DNA of 64,000 nucleotides from Fimenecus sp045593555 (GCA_045593555.1 JAZNWU010000031.1:1-64000), one strand, 5' to 3'; numbered from the stretch's first letter, positions 1 through 8,074 are shown. Notes: generated from the sequence alone by a model not told the origin. Made by a program: numbers and translations.

Positions 1-1
1 A

Positions 2-778
2 GATTTCCGTATTATTGTTCGTTATATGGAACTTCTTATGGCAGTAAGAACAACGAAGAATTTACCCGAATACGAAAAGGTCTCAAAAGAACTGATGTCA
101 ATATATGAAAATATTCAGAATCATTGTACAGATGACAGTATAAGAATGTGGGCAAAACGACTTATATGTCAGCATCTGCATACAAAATCATATTATACAG
201 ATGATGAGAGCTATCAGGAGCAAGCAGAAGAAATACTTGCAGAAATGCCTGATATGGTAAACACAAGAGAGTATCTTTCTACAATGTTGATTGCAGATAA
301 ACAAAAGCATTATGAAGCTTGTAGTCATGCTATTGAAACTCATTTGCGTTTATTGGAAAATGCTATGGACCACTATTGCTTTTACGATGATAATTTTTCT
401 GTTGAATACAAAATCGAAGCAATAAACAAAATGAATGCAATTCAGGACATATTTTTTACCGATAAAAACTATGGTCAATTATGGATGCACAGAATTTACA
501 ATTATGGTCATTTAGGTCATTTGTATTTTGCATTAGGTGACATAGAAAAGTCGTTAATAAATCTTAAAATATCTGCAGAGTATGCAAAGGAATATGACGA
601 ACTTCCAAAGATTTCAGAGCGTTCTGCACAATTCTTTGAAGAAAGAACTTACGAGAAAACACCTCGTGGCAAAACTATGTGTGAACGAATGAAAATACTT
701 ATGACAGAACGATATCCATTAACCAACGAATTTAAATCAAAACCTGAATTTAAAGAAATTATAAAAATATTAGAATAA
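2..778 (+). CDS. Partial helical-repeat (TPR-like) protein, 5' end outside window
   Basis: The frame is open to the left edge: codons before the first ATG at 26 read DFRIIVRY, so the start lies outside the window and only about 258 C-terminal residues are visible. The visible part is almost entirely helical, with aromatic-rich pairs around HRIYNYGHLGHLYFALGDIEKSLINL that look like one tetratricopeptide unit. No catalytic motif is seen. Such regions commonly form the C-terminus of XRE-type regulators in Clostridia that carry an N-terminal helix-turn-helix, but that domain is not visible, so the function is not assigned. A hairpin terminator follows directly. Confidence 0.6.
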   Translation, partial: DFRIIVRYMELLMAVRTTKNLPEYEKVSKELMSIYENIQNHCTDDSIRMWAKRLICQHLHTKSYYTDDESYQEQAEEILAEMPDMVNTREYLSTMLIADKQKHYEACSHAIETHLRLLENAMDHYCFYDDNFSVEYKIEAINKMNAIQDIFFTDKNYGQLWMHRIYNYGHLGHLYFALGDIEKSLINLKISAEYAKEYDELPKISERSAQFFEERTYEKTPRGKTMCERMKILMTERYPLTNEFKSKPEFKEIIKILE

Positions 779-781
779 ATT

Positions 782-812
782 AAAAGAGGCTAATCAAAGC
801 CTCTTTTTTCAT
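782..812. terminator. Bidirectional intrinsic terminator
   Basis: Stem AAAAGAGGC (782-790) pairs with GCCTCTTTT (799-807) around an 8-base loop. T-rich tracts on both sides let it serve the partial plus-strand gene and the convergent minus-strand dehydratase operon. Confidence 0.85.
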
Positions 813-818
813 ATCTAT

Positions 819-1511
819 TCACTTTTTCGCAGTTTTCAAATGCAACTCTTTAAGTCCGTCAACCTCATCACATATTTCTTTAAGATTGCAAGTTGAACAA
901 TCAAACATCACATTGTCAAAAATATGATTTAATGCTCCGGTTGTCTGACTTATTTTCTTTGCAACTGAATTAAGTTTTTCAAAATCATCATAATCAGTTA
1001 CAAAATAGATTTCAGCACTTTTTACATAAGAAAAATTAAGATATTCTTGTAAAAGTGTATTACCGTAATCTGCAAAAGTGATACCTGATTTTACTGCCTT
1101 TTTACAGACTCTTATTTGTTCTCGCATATTGAGTGCAGAGGCTCTAGTCATAAATCCGTCAACGGATAAATGGTATCTTAAAGCCTCTAAATCCTTGATT
1201 TTATTGAATGTGTCCTGCTCATTCTCGAAATCTTCAACTTGTATAAATACAAATTTGCCAAAAGGGGAGTCAGCCTTGATTTTATTAAGGTCATCACCCA
1301 ATAAATACACAGAATTTGAAAATTCCATATCACTTGAAACAGCAAGACTGCTGACACAAGGCTTGTTATTACCACCAAGCTCAAAAGCCGTATCAGATAA
1401 GAAAATTACAGAATTCTTATTACTTGAATTCAATAAAACATTACTTTTGACTTGCTTTGCATCACACAAACTGTTTTTAATTTCATTGATAAGGTTATTA
1501 TATAATCTCAT
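819..1511 (-). CDS. Acetyl-CoA synthase/CO dehydrogenase beta-subunit-like protein
   Basis: A 230-residue protein, the last gene of the dehydratase-type operon. The C-terminus carries a cysteine cluster CSTCNLKEIC (Cys205, Cys208, Cys214) followed by DEVDGLKELH, resembling short proteins annotated as CO dehydrogenase/acetyl-CoA synthase subunit-like. It is far shorter than true acetyl-CoA synthase (about 700 residues), so it cannot be a full ACS and probably keeps only one domain. Its ATG overlaps the stop of the upstream 51-residue gene (TAATG). Its place beside a CooC-like ATPase and hydroxyacyl-CoA dehydratase homologues suggests a metallocluster or CoA-linked role. The family call is from memory of the motif and is moderate only. 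Confidence 0.5.
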   Translation of the reverse strand: MRLYNNLINEIKNSLCDAKQVKSNVLLNSSNKNSVIFLSDTAFELGGNNKPCVSSLAVSSDMEFSNSVYLLGDDLNKIKADSPFGKFVFIQVEDFENEQDTFNKIKDLEALRYHLSVDGFMTRASALNMREQIRVCKKAVKSGITFADYGNTLLQEYLNFSYVKSAEIYFVTDYDDFEKLNSVAKKISQTTGALNHIFDNVMFDCSTCNLKEICDEVDGLKELHLKTAKK

Positions 1512-1666
1512 TATAATTTCTTATCTCTCTTCATTGTGTCATAGTGTTTCTGCAACCAATCATAAACAACTCTTACAAGCTTCATATCAAGGTTGAACCA
1601 ATAAATTGCAAAAGTAATTATAAAAAGTGCAAGAATAACACCGAGAATTATAAATAATATTTCCAT
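1511..1666 (-). CDS. 51-residue single-pass membrane peptide
   Basis: The start is the ATG at 1666, reading MEILFIILGVI, preceded by AAGGTGG in a good position; an upstream in-frame ATG lies inside the activator gene and lacks such a site. One hydrophobic helix (about residues 2-22) is followed by a positively charged amphipathic tail ending KRDKKL. It sits between the activator (stop at 1668) and the ACS-like gene (start 1511), overlapping the latter by one base, so translational coupling is likely. No family is recognised. It may tether the operon's soluble proteins to the membrane, but that is inference. Confidence 0.7.
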   Translation of the reverse strand: MEILFIILGVILALFIITFAIYWFNLDMKLVRVVYDWLQKHYDTMKRDKKL

Positions 1667-1667
1667 A

Positions 1668-2468
1668 TTAGTCCACCTTTGCAAGACCTTTCTGACGAGC
1701 GTATTCAGCTGCACCTAATGCACCCATAAGCTGAGGGTCTGTCTTTAATTCAACTACATTGATTTTAAGCACCTTTTCAATAGCCTTTTTAAGTCCGTCA
1801 TTTTTAGCACAACCGCCTGTAAGTGTAATGCTGTCAACTGCACCTGCTTTTTTTGCCATAACGAAGCAACGCTTTGCAACTGCCAACTGAATACCTGCTG
1901 CGATTTCGTCCATAGGCTTACCTTCACCAACAAGTGAAATAACTTCTGATTCAGCGAAAACAGTACATTGTGCAGTAATTGGAATAGTGTTTTTAGCATT
2001 GAGTGAAAGCTTTGAAAATTCAGGCAATGTCATTTCGAATGCATTAGCCATTGCTTCATAGAAACGACCTGTACCTGCAGCACATTTATCGTTCATCGCA
2101 AAGTTTTTAACAGTACCGTCAGTATCAATTGAAATACCTTTAACATCCTGACCACCAATATCGATAATTGCCTTAACCTCAGGGTTTGTAACATGAACAC
2201 CCATAGCGTGACAGCTGATTTCAGAAATGTTTTCGTCAGCAAAAGGTACTTTATTTCGTCCGTAACCTGTACCGATAAGGTATGTAAGCTCCTTTGCAGA
2301 GTTAAGTCCATTAACCTGTGCTACTGCATCGTCAAGAGCAATTTCAGCACTCTGCACAGGGTTGATTTTACTTCTATTTGTAACGTTGGCAACCATATTG
2401 CCGTTTTCATCAAGGATTACACATTTAGTATATGTTGAGCCTACGTCACATCCACCAAAATATTTCAT
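1668..2468 (-). CDS. 2-hydroxyacyl-CoA dehydratase activator (BadF/BadG/HgdC-type ATPase)
   Basis: A 266-residue ASKHA-fold ATPase. The N-terminal phosphate loop is DVGSTYTK (8-15) and the second is IDIGGQDVKG (102-111). Cys129 in KCAAGTGRF and Cys168 in QCTVFAESE correspond to the two cysteines that in HgdC-type activators hold one [4Fe-4S] cluster across the homodimer. Family role: ATP hydrolysis drives transfer of a low-potential electron to the partner dehydratase or double-cubane protein. The length is normal. It follows the two catalytic-type subunits with an 18-base gap and has an AAGGAG site. The family is certain; the substrate of the system is not known. Confidence 0.92.
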   Translation of the reverse strand: MKYFGGCDVGSTYTKCVILDENGNMVANVTNRSKINPVQSAEIALDDAVAQVNGLNSAKELTYLIGTGYGRNKVPFADENISEISCHAMGVHVTNPEVKAIIDIGGQDVKGISIDTDGTVKNFAMNDKCAAGTGRFYEAMANAFEMTLPEFSKLSLNAKNTIPITAQCTVFAESEVISLVGEGKPMDEIAAGIQLAVAKRCFVMAKKAGAVDSITLTGGCAKNDGLKKAIEKVLKINVVELKTDPQLMGALGAAEYARQKGLAKVD

Positions 2469-2486
2469 AATTCATTCTCCTTTATA

Positions 2487-4016
2487 TTACCAAGCAAGGT
2501 CGTCTTCAAAATCTACAAGAGATGCATCAAGTGGCTCTTCTTGTAAAACTGTCTGCATATATTTGTTTACCTGGTCACGCATTTCTCGTCTTGAAATTGT
2601 TCGTGGGTCCATAAGGTCCTGCTTAACCCAGATGAAGTTTACATTTCTTTCTCTTGCCTGGTCATCAAAAATACCTGTAAGACCGTCCATACCTTTACAA
2701 GAAATCTGGTCGTACATAATAACTGTATCAGCATTATATTCGTCAACTATCTTCCAGAGCTGGTCAACAACGTGTTTGTAACCACCCTTTGTATGAGTTC
2801 TCATAATTGAACGCTGATATGTTTTTGCAAGGTCCTGAAGGGCAAGTTCTTTATCCTCTGTGTTGATTGGGAGATATGAAATCATTGTTTCCATATCCAT
2901 AACAACATTAACGCCCCAACAGTTTTCAAGCCAGTTTGCAAAGCTTGTATAGTAGTTAGCAGGGCAGGACCATACAACTGCACGATGACGCATTTCCTTT
3001 GAAACAGGAGTTTTCTTTTCATAAGCCTTCATCATAATCTTATTGACTTTTTTGTCAACCTTGATGAAACGCTCATTTGAACCACCTGAAAGGTTGAAAT
3101 AGAAAATTCTGTAAAGCCAGAAACAAGCACCAGTCATCTGAGGATAATCAGTCTTGTTAACATCCCATTTCTGCAATTCGTAATCAAGCTGAGTGTTGTA
3201 GTCCTTCATTCTCTTGAAGAAAGCATCCCAATCAAACTTTTCGCCTGTCTGGTCTTCAATAAACTTGATTAAAGACTTAATTTCATCAACAGCGTATTCC
3301 TGAACATCATCACCGTCATAACGAAGTGGGACACCAAAAAAGTGAGTAGGAAGATTAAGTCTTCTGTCAAGGAATGATGAGTTCATAATTGAACCGTCAC
3401 AAGGCATATTTGTACCGACCATACAACAACCGATTTTTGGATAATCGTCTTCAATTGCAACACCTGCTTCAGCACTTGGAAGAGGACAAACGTCAGCAGG
3501 AACACCAAAGCTTTCAGTCACCTCAAGGTAAGGTGGTGTAATCTGCTGGTCAACCATTGAAGATAAGAATATAGGTAATGTCTGTAATGGGATTGGAATA
3601 AGGTTAGGGAAGCCTGTAAACACCTCGTTGGGAACAATTTCATCCATAAGAACAATCTTCTTTGAAAGTTTGTTTCCCGGATTGATTTTTTCGTCAGCCT
3701 TGAGTGAGATATTGATTAAATCTGTTGTATGCTTAACAATCATATTGTAATGAAGGTGAGCCATACGAAGCTGTGGTCCACGAAGTCCTGCAACATGACG
3801 GTCAACAAATGATGGAGCAGAAAGATAAGATGCCATCCAACGGTATCTCCATATACCTTTTACAGTAGAAACAGGAGCATTAAGTGCCATCTTGATTATA
3901 TCCTTCCAAGTGACAAGCCAACGGTAATAGTCATACATTGTGTCCTTAAAGCCACGCCATTCTCTGTGCTTTAATATGGCTGTATGCTCTTTATAAAGCT
4001 TACCGTAATTATCCAT
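2487..4016 (-). CDS. 2-hydroxyacyl-CoA dehydratase family subunit (long form)
   Basis: Start set at the ATG at 4016 (MDNYGKLYK), preceded by AAAGGAGGAG; it overlaps the upstream gene's stop by eight bases. At 509 residues it is longer than typical HgdA/HgdB subunits (about 330-430). Cysteines that could bind Fe-S or contact substrate include those in ADVCPLPS, IGCCMVG, NMPCDGS, VWSCPAN and QISCKGMDG; the last, with a preceding MYD, resembles the C-terminal DQISCK-type motif of the family. The related double-cubane cluster proteins use the same fold and the same activator type, so dehydration versus small-molecule reduction cannot be decided here. No CoA-transferase or Etf genes are adjacent. 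Confidence 0.85.
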   Translation of the reverse strand: MDNYGKLYKEHTAILKHREWRGFKDTMYDYYRWLVTWKDIIKMALNAPVSTVKGIWRYRWMASYLSAPSFVDRHVAGLRGPQLRMAHLHYNMIVKHTTDLINISLKADEKINPGNKLSKKIVLMDEIVPNEVFTGFPNLIPIPLQTLPIFLSSMVDQQITPPYLEVTESFGVPADVCPLPSAEAGVAIEDDYPKIGCCMVGTNMPCDGSIMNSSFLDRRLNLPTHFFGVPLRYDGDDVQEYAVDEIKSLIKFIEDQTGEKFDWDAFFKRMKDYNTQLDYELQKWDVNKTDYPQMTGACFWLYRIFYFNLSGGSNERFIKVDKKVNKIMMKAYEKKTPVSKEMRHRAVVWSCPANYYTSFANWLENCWGVNVVMDMETMISYLPINTEDKELALQDLAKTYQRSIMRTHTKGGYKHVVDQLWKIVDEYNADTVIMYDQISCKGMDGLTGIFDDQARERNVNFIWVKQDLMDPRTISRREMRDQVNKYMQTVLQEEPLDASLVDFEDDLAW

Positions 4017-5214
4017 TTTTCTTCTCCTCCTTTGCTTTCTGAATTTTCTTGATTTCAAGACTTTCAACAAAAGCCTGAACTCGTGTTCTCAGCTGTCCTG
4101 ATGCAGATGCTGTGTATTGTCTGTCAACTGCTGCAGTAGGAACACCATAGTCGTCATTCATAACATAAGAAGCAAGTGCTCTTTCATATCCCCAGTATTC
4201 ACAGAATTTAAGCTGTTCATAAAGAACACCATCTGCGTGATATTCGTCAACAAGATATTTTATATAATCTCGTCTTTCCTGAACTTTTTCGTGACTCATA
4301 TATCTTGGACATTGACTTGTCTTCATATAATGAAGAGCCACCTGAGTAAGAACATCATCCTCGTCATTTAAAATGATTTCTTCACGACCGGGAAGTGAGC
4401 CGAAGCAGAAGCGGTCAGCAACAACTAATGCACCTGAGTCCTCAATAAGCTTTGTAAAGTCAGGGTCGTCCATTTCAGAACCGACAACAACAATTTTTGC
4501 TCTGTAATTCTTTTTCTGGTCAGGTTCTCTTGTCTTTAATTCTTCAGCAGTTTCACGAAGCTTATCAAGAATTAAATATTTAGGACAACAATATGTAACA
4601 AGGCAAAGAACGTGAAATTCGTATCCTGTAATTCTTGGATTTTCTTCTTTTCTGTATTCGCCGATTTCGGTGATAAGTCGGCAGATTTCGTTGTGTTCTT
4701 CAACTGCTTTTCTTATAGCCTCATCACTTGTGTCAACACCATAAACCTCGTGAAGCTTATCAAGTACCTTGACTCTTAACTGATGAGCAAGGTGCTTTAC
4801 TGTGTGTTGTTCAATTTTAAAAGGTGAGTCAAGGAATGTTACAAAGAATTTATCATTCGGAACAAGATTAAGAAGCTCAAAATGCTCATAAGTACGATTC
4901 ATTTCAGAACAGGTTTCAGCACCGATAAGAGCTGACAAGAAGTTGTAACCACCCTCAATACCTCTTTCAAGTAACGCCTTACTGTAACCGCAAAGGAATG
5001 AACTCATATAATAAGTTGCAATATCCATAGACCCTGTACGAGGAGCACGAAGTCTTACTGAAAAGCAATTATCAAGATTAAGCAAAACTTCAGGAATATG
5101 ATAGCAGGTATATGCAATCGCAAGCTTACCATCATCTGTTGCTTGTTTTACAAGGTCATTATTAGCCTCTTGCAACAGGTTTTCAAAATAAATTAAGTGT
5201 TTTAAATCTTTCAT
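4009..5214 (-). CDS. 2-hydroxyacyl-CoA dehydratase family subunit (standard length)
   Basis: 401 residues, the usual size for an HgdB-type or double-cubane-protein subunit. Conserved-looking family features are CYHIPEV (Cys37), NCFSVRLRAPRTGSMD (Cys50), the membrane-like SSFLCGYSKA (Cys75) and AETCSEMNR (Cys102), spaced as in proteins that ligate Fe-S clusters with three or four cysteines. The ATG follows the stop of the CooC-like gene with no gap, and the next subunit overlaps its end, so the two are almost certainly made together as a heteromer. The family is sure; substrate and cluster type are open. Confidence 0.85.
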   Translation of the reverse strand: MKDLKHLIYFENLLQEANNDLVKQATDDGKLAIAYTCYHIPEVLLNLDNCFSVRLRAPRTGSMDIATYYMSSFLCGYSKALLERGIEGGYNFLSALIGAETCSEMNRTYEHFELLNLVPNDKFFVTFLDSPFKIEQHTVKHLAHQLRVKVLDKLHEVYGVDTSDEAIRKAVEEHNEICRLITEIGEYRKEENPRITGYEFHVLCLVTYCCPKYLILDKLRETAEELKTREPDQKKNYRAKIVVVGSEMDDPDFTKLIEDSGALVVADRFCFGSLPGREEIILNDEDDVLTQVALHYMKTSQCPRYMSHEKVQERRDYIKYLVDEYHADGVLYEQLKFCEYWGYERALASYVMNDDYGVPTAAVDRQYTASASGQLRTRVQAFVESLEIKKIQKAKEEKKNG

Positions 5215-5979
5215 TTATATAACCCCAATTTCATTAAGTGCTTTTTTAACACCATTAACCACATTTGACTCTGCAGGAAGATTAAAAATGTTTTCTCCCT
5301 TAATATCAAACACAGATAAGTTTTTATCATCCTCAATGTAACTTAATACAGGAATACCATTTGTATCAATGTAATCCTTAAGGCTAACATCAGCCATTCT
5401 GTTGATAATTACACCGATTTTTTCATACATAACAAGCTCGTCAGCAACAGATTTGATTGTGTTTATAACCTGACAACCCTTTTTGCTCGGGTCAGTAATA
5501 AGGAGCAGGTGAGTGACCTTTTCCATAACACGACGGTTAATCTGTTCAATACCTGCCTCACCGTCAATTACAACATAATCAAACTCATTTGAAAGTATCG
5601 AAATAACTTCTTTTAAGTAAGAATTGATTTTGCAATAGCAACCTGCAGTTTCAGGACGGCCGACTGCAATAAATGAGTATCCGTCAGTTTCTATGAGTGC
5701 ATCAAAAATTCTGTATTTTGCTTCTCCCAAAAGCTCAATAGCAGTTCTTGTGTCGCCCTTATCTACAGATGTGATAATCTCTTTTCTAATGTCGTCGATA
5801 GTCATTTTCACATCAATTCCCAAAGCAGTTGAAAGACCAACAGCAGGGTCAGCGTCAATGGCTAAAATTTTCTTGTCAGGATATTTTTCAACAAGACATC
5901 TGACAATAGTTGCAGAAAGTGATGTTTTACCAACTCCACCTTTACCTGCAACTGCAATAATAGTTGCTTTTCTTTCCAT
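5215..5979 (-). CDS. CooC-like MinD/ParA-type ATPase, likely metallocluster maturation
   Basis: 254 residues. A deviant Walker A, GKGGVGKTS (12-20), with the signature lysine in the first GK marks the SIMIBI/MinD class. IDADPAVGLSTALG follows at about 40-54 and a switch-type IDGEAGIEQ comes later. CooC proteins of this class load nickel or help build the active site of CO dehydrogenase and acetyl-CoA synthase; relatives also insert other metallocenters. The gene has an AAGGGTG site, lies 10 bases after the TRIC-type gene and abuts the dehydratase subunit. A role in maturing the downstream metalloproteins is inferred from context. Confidence 0.8.
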   Translation of the reverse strand: MERKATIIAVAGKGGVGKTSLSATIVRCLVEKYPDKKILAIDADPAVGLSTALGIDVKMTIDDIRKEIITSVDKGDTRTAIELLGEAKYRIFDALIETDGYSFIAVGRPETAGCYCKINSYLKEVISILSNEFDYVVIDGEAGIEQINRRVMEKVTHLLLITDPSKKGCQVINTIKSVADELVMYEKIGVIINRMADVSLKDYIDTNGIPVLSYIEDDKNLSVFDIKGENIFNLPAESNVVNGVKKALNEIGVI

Positions 5980-5989
5980 TGTATCACCC

Positions 5990-6640
5990 TTATTTAATTG
6001 CTATCGGCATATTCCACTTAAATGTCATAGCAAGAATTCTTAAAATAAATGTTACAAGAACACCAATAATAATTGCAATATTATCACTAATATGAATAGC
6101 GTCACCGTAAATATAAAGAATATAGTATATTAATGAGCCTGCAAGTGCTGCTAAAGCATAAATTCGTTTTACCAAAACAAATGGTGTGTAATTCGTAAGA
6201 ATATCTCTTAACATACCACCACAAATACCTGTAAGTAATCCACAAGTTATACATATAAGAGCATCGTCTGTGTGTCCGTGGTCAAATGCAACCTTAACAC
6301 CCATAACTGCAAAAATACCAAGACCAACTGCGTCAAAAACATCATTAATATGTTCAATTCTAAGCTCATTTTCTAAATATGTATGGCTGAATTTACGAGC
6401 AAATAAGAAAACGATTACAGCAATAATTGCGGAAATCAGGATATATGATTTCATACTGAAAAACCCGGGAGGGGAGAAACTTAAAACAACATCTCGGGTA
6501 AGTCCTCCACCTAAAGTTGTAATTATAGCAAGAAGGATGACACCAAAAAGGTCAGTTTTTCTTCTGATTGCCACCATTGAACCTGAAATTGAGAAAGCTA
6601 TTACACCGATTACTTCAATAACTGTTGCAAATATTTCCAT
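5990..6640 (-). CDS. TRIC-type (YadS/UPF0126) membrane protein
   Basis: 216 residues with about seven hydrophobic helices and two copies of the family repeat: GSMVAIRRKTDLFG with GGGLTRDVV (about 19-53), then FAVMGVKVAFDHG with CGGMLRDIL in the second half. Bacterial members are trimeric channels or small-molecule (for example glycine) transporters in the cytoplasmic membrane. It is the first gene of the dehydratase-type operon, directly behind a well-formed promoter, and has an AGGTGA site. Whether it moves an ion or a substrate for the downstream enzymes is unknown. Confidence 0.85.
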   Translation of the reverse strand: MEIFATVIEVIGVIAFSISGSMVAIRRKTDLFGVILLAIITTLGGGLTRDVVLSFSPPGFFSMKSYILISAIIAVIVFLFARKFSHTYLENELRIEHINDVFDAVGLGIFAVMGVKVAFDHGHTDDALICITCGLLTGICGGMLRDILTNYTPFVLVKRIYALAALAGSLIYYILYIYGDAIHISDNIAIIIGVLVTFILRILAMTFKWNMPIAIK

Positions 6641-6672
6641 ACAATTTCACCTCATACCCATAAATTGTTATA

Positions 6673-6701
6673 ATTTTAACATAAAATAGATAAATAGTAA
6701 A
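6673..6701 (-). promoter_or_regulatory. Sigma-A-type promoter of the dehydratase-type operon
   Basis: On the minus strand TTTACT (6701-6696) and TAAAAT (6678-6673) are separated by 17 bases, about 33 bases upstream of the ATG of the TRIC-type gene. It is the only strong promoter seen for the seven genes down to 819. Confidence 0.65.
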
Positions 6702-6713
6702 GTATTTATAAAC

Positions 6714-6742
6714 AATAAAAAGCCACAATTTTCATTGTGGCC
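6714..6742 (-). terminator. Intrinsic terminator after the BofA-like gene
   Basis: Read on the minus strand, GCCACAAT (6741-6734), loop GAAA, ATTGTGGC (6729-6722), then a run of T. It separates the BofA-like gene from the next operon's promoter. Confidence 0.85.
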
Positions 6743-6758
6743 TGAACTTTTTATAATT

Positions 6759-7019
6759 TTATAAAAATATATCGCAAAGCAACATCATCATAACTCCTGA
6801 TACTCCTCCAATCGAAGAAATTCCAAGTGTCCAACCATTAACAGGAATATGAATCAAAATATATTGTCCAAGCAAATTAACAGCAAACAGTGCACATATT
6901 CCTTGTATTATTGTTAAAAACAAAGTTGCAAAAAAATGTTTACTTTTTATCATAGTTATTAGGATTATCAAAGTATAAATAAAAAATATTATTCCTAAAA
7001 GTATTTTTGCTGATTCCAT
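6759..7019 (-). CDS. BofA-like protein (pro-sigma-K processing inhibitor family)
   Basis: 86 residues with an N-terminal membrane helix (about 5-24), a second hydrophobic stretch (about 30-48) and the BofA-family ending AVNLLGQYILIHIPVNGWT, then GGVSGVMMMLLC. In Bacillus, BofA sits in the outer forespore membrane and restrains the SpoIVFB protease that activates sigma-K; many Clostridia keep a BofA-like gene without the full pathway. The size fits (about 85-90 residues). The start ATG at 7019 has an AGGAGG-type site (AAAAGGAGGAAATAAA). Single-gene unit with its own terminator. Confidence 0.75.
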   Translation of the reverse strand: MESAKILLGIIFFIYTLIILITMIKSKHFFATLFLTIIQGICALFAVNLLGQYILIHIPVNGWTLGISSIGGVSGVMMMLLCDIFL

Positions 7020-7119
7020 TTTATTTCCTCCTTTTTTGTTAACAATAATTTTTATTAAAAATCATATTAAAATATTCCAAAGGTGAATATAAATATAAAA
7101 ATGAACAGGAGGAAATCAT

Positions 7120-7290
7120 ATGTGTGACACAACATTTACCTATGAACAATATTGCACTTATTTAGATAAGAATATCATTTTAAAAGAAATAATTTATAGT
7201 GACGGAACTAAAAAAGTAATCTGTACAAATTCAAAATGTATGAATAGTGAAAAAGGCTGCAAAAACAAATTGAGAGTATTGACCGAATGA
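7120..7290 (+). CDS. 56-residue cysteine-containing protein of unknown function
   Basis: ATG at 7120 with a strong AGGAGG site eight bases upstream. The product (MCDTTFTYEQYC...) has five cysteines at 2, 12, 35, 40 and 47; the last three lie in VICTNSKCMNSEKGCKNK, a possible small metal-binding knuckle. No signal peptide or membrane helix. Codon use looks like the neighbourhood and the ribosome site is convincing, so I consider it a real gene. The promoter for the next gene overlaps its 3' end. I do not recognise a family. Confidence 0.65.
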   Translation: MCDTTFTYEQYCTYLDKNIILKEIIYSDGTKKVICTNSKCMNSEKGCKNKLRVLTE

Positions 7291-7307
7291 TAAAAAATAT
7301 GTATAAT
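7279..7307 (+). promoter_or_regulatory. Sigma-A-type promoter for the 222-residue protein
   Basis: TTGACC (7279-7284), a 17-base spacer and TATAAT (7302-7307). The -35 element lies inside the end of the 56-residue ORF. Confidence 0.7.
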
Positions 7308-7359
7308 ATTATCACTAAAAGCGTATTTCTTAAATTTTTATATATTTAGCGGTGATTAT

Positions 7360-8028
7360 ATGCATAAAATTGTTGATTCGGTTTACGACATCATCGCATT
7401 CTCAAATGGTATCATTTATACTCAGAAATCTGTTCTTGAAAACGGAGCTGTAAAAGTTAATTTTTTCGGATATGATATAAAAAGAATGCAGAACACTCCT
7501 GTTACCAAAAGTGTATATTTGCTTAACAAGTTTGGTGCAGAATATAAAAAAATAGCAGAGCAGTTGGGGGACTATGTTTCCTGCGATGCTGATATTATGA
7601 CAAGTAAACATTCTGTTGTTATCTACGATAGTGGCGAAACAGGGATTTTTTCTCCTGATGGTGAAATGATTTGGACAAGTGACCTTTATTATCAGGGTAG
7701 CGAAATCAATGGAGTTGCTGTTGACGGTATGCAATTTTGGAGCGTTGTTCCTGAAAAAAATTGTGTTGTCAGTTACTCAATTTCTCATAAGAAATTTAGT
7801 ATGAGAATTGGTTCTGCTGAATCAACTTCATTTCAGCATCCTGTTTCAATTTCAAAATATGACAATGAACTATTTATATGTAACACAGATTCTAGAAAGG
7901 TAAGAAAAATAAGCCTTAAGGACTACTCTGTAAGCGATTATAGAATTTTTGATGAACCTGTATATAAGTATCTTCGTTCCTGTGGAAAGGAAATTGTTGT
8001 TCTTGAATCAGGTGTTTATGTTTTGTAA
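7360..8028 (+). CDS. Conserved-looking hypothetical, beta-propeller-like
   Basis: 222 residues, no signal peptide, mostly short beta strands with repeated turns such as GETGIFSPDGEMIWTSD, NGVAVDGMQFWSVVPEKN, HPVSISKYDNELFICNTDSRKV and CGKEIVVLESG. These resemble NHL or WD-type propeller blades, but fewer than six blades fit in this length, so it may be a partial propeller or work as a multimer. Own promoter upstream and own terminator downstream, so it is monocistronic. No function assigned. Confidence 0.6.
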   Translation: MHKIVDSVYDIIAFSNGIIYTQKSVLENGAVKVNFFGYDIKRMQNTPVTKSVYLLNKFGAEYKKIAEQLGDYVSCDADIMTSKHSVVIYDSGETGIFSPDGEMIWTSDLYYQGSEINGVAVDGMQFWSVVPEKNCVVSYSISHKKFSMRIGSAESTSFQHPVSISKYDNELFICNTDSRKVRKISLKDYSVSDYRIFDEPVYKYLRSCGKEIVVLESGVYVL

Positions 8029-8037
8029 CTTTCAAAT

Positions 8038-8061
8038 GCCGTACATTGAGTACGGCGTTTT
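8038..8061 (+). terminator. Intrinsic terminator
   Basis: GCCGTAC (8038-8044), loop ATTGA, GTACGGC (8050-8056), then GTTTTC. Ends the preceding gene. Confidence 0.8.
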
Positions 8062-8074
8062 CAATATTTAACAG

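Noticed and set aside
1078..1596. 172-residue plus-strand ORF opposite the ACS-like gene
   Set aside because: Antisense shadow with no ribosome site and no recognisable protein features; the minus-strand frame is well supported by operon overlap.
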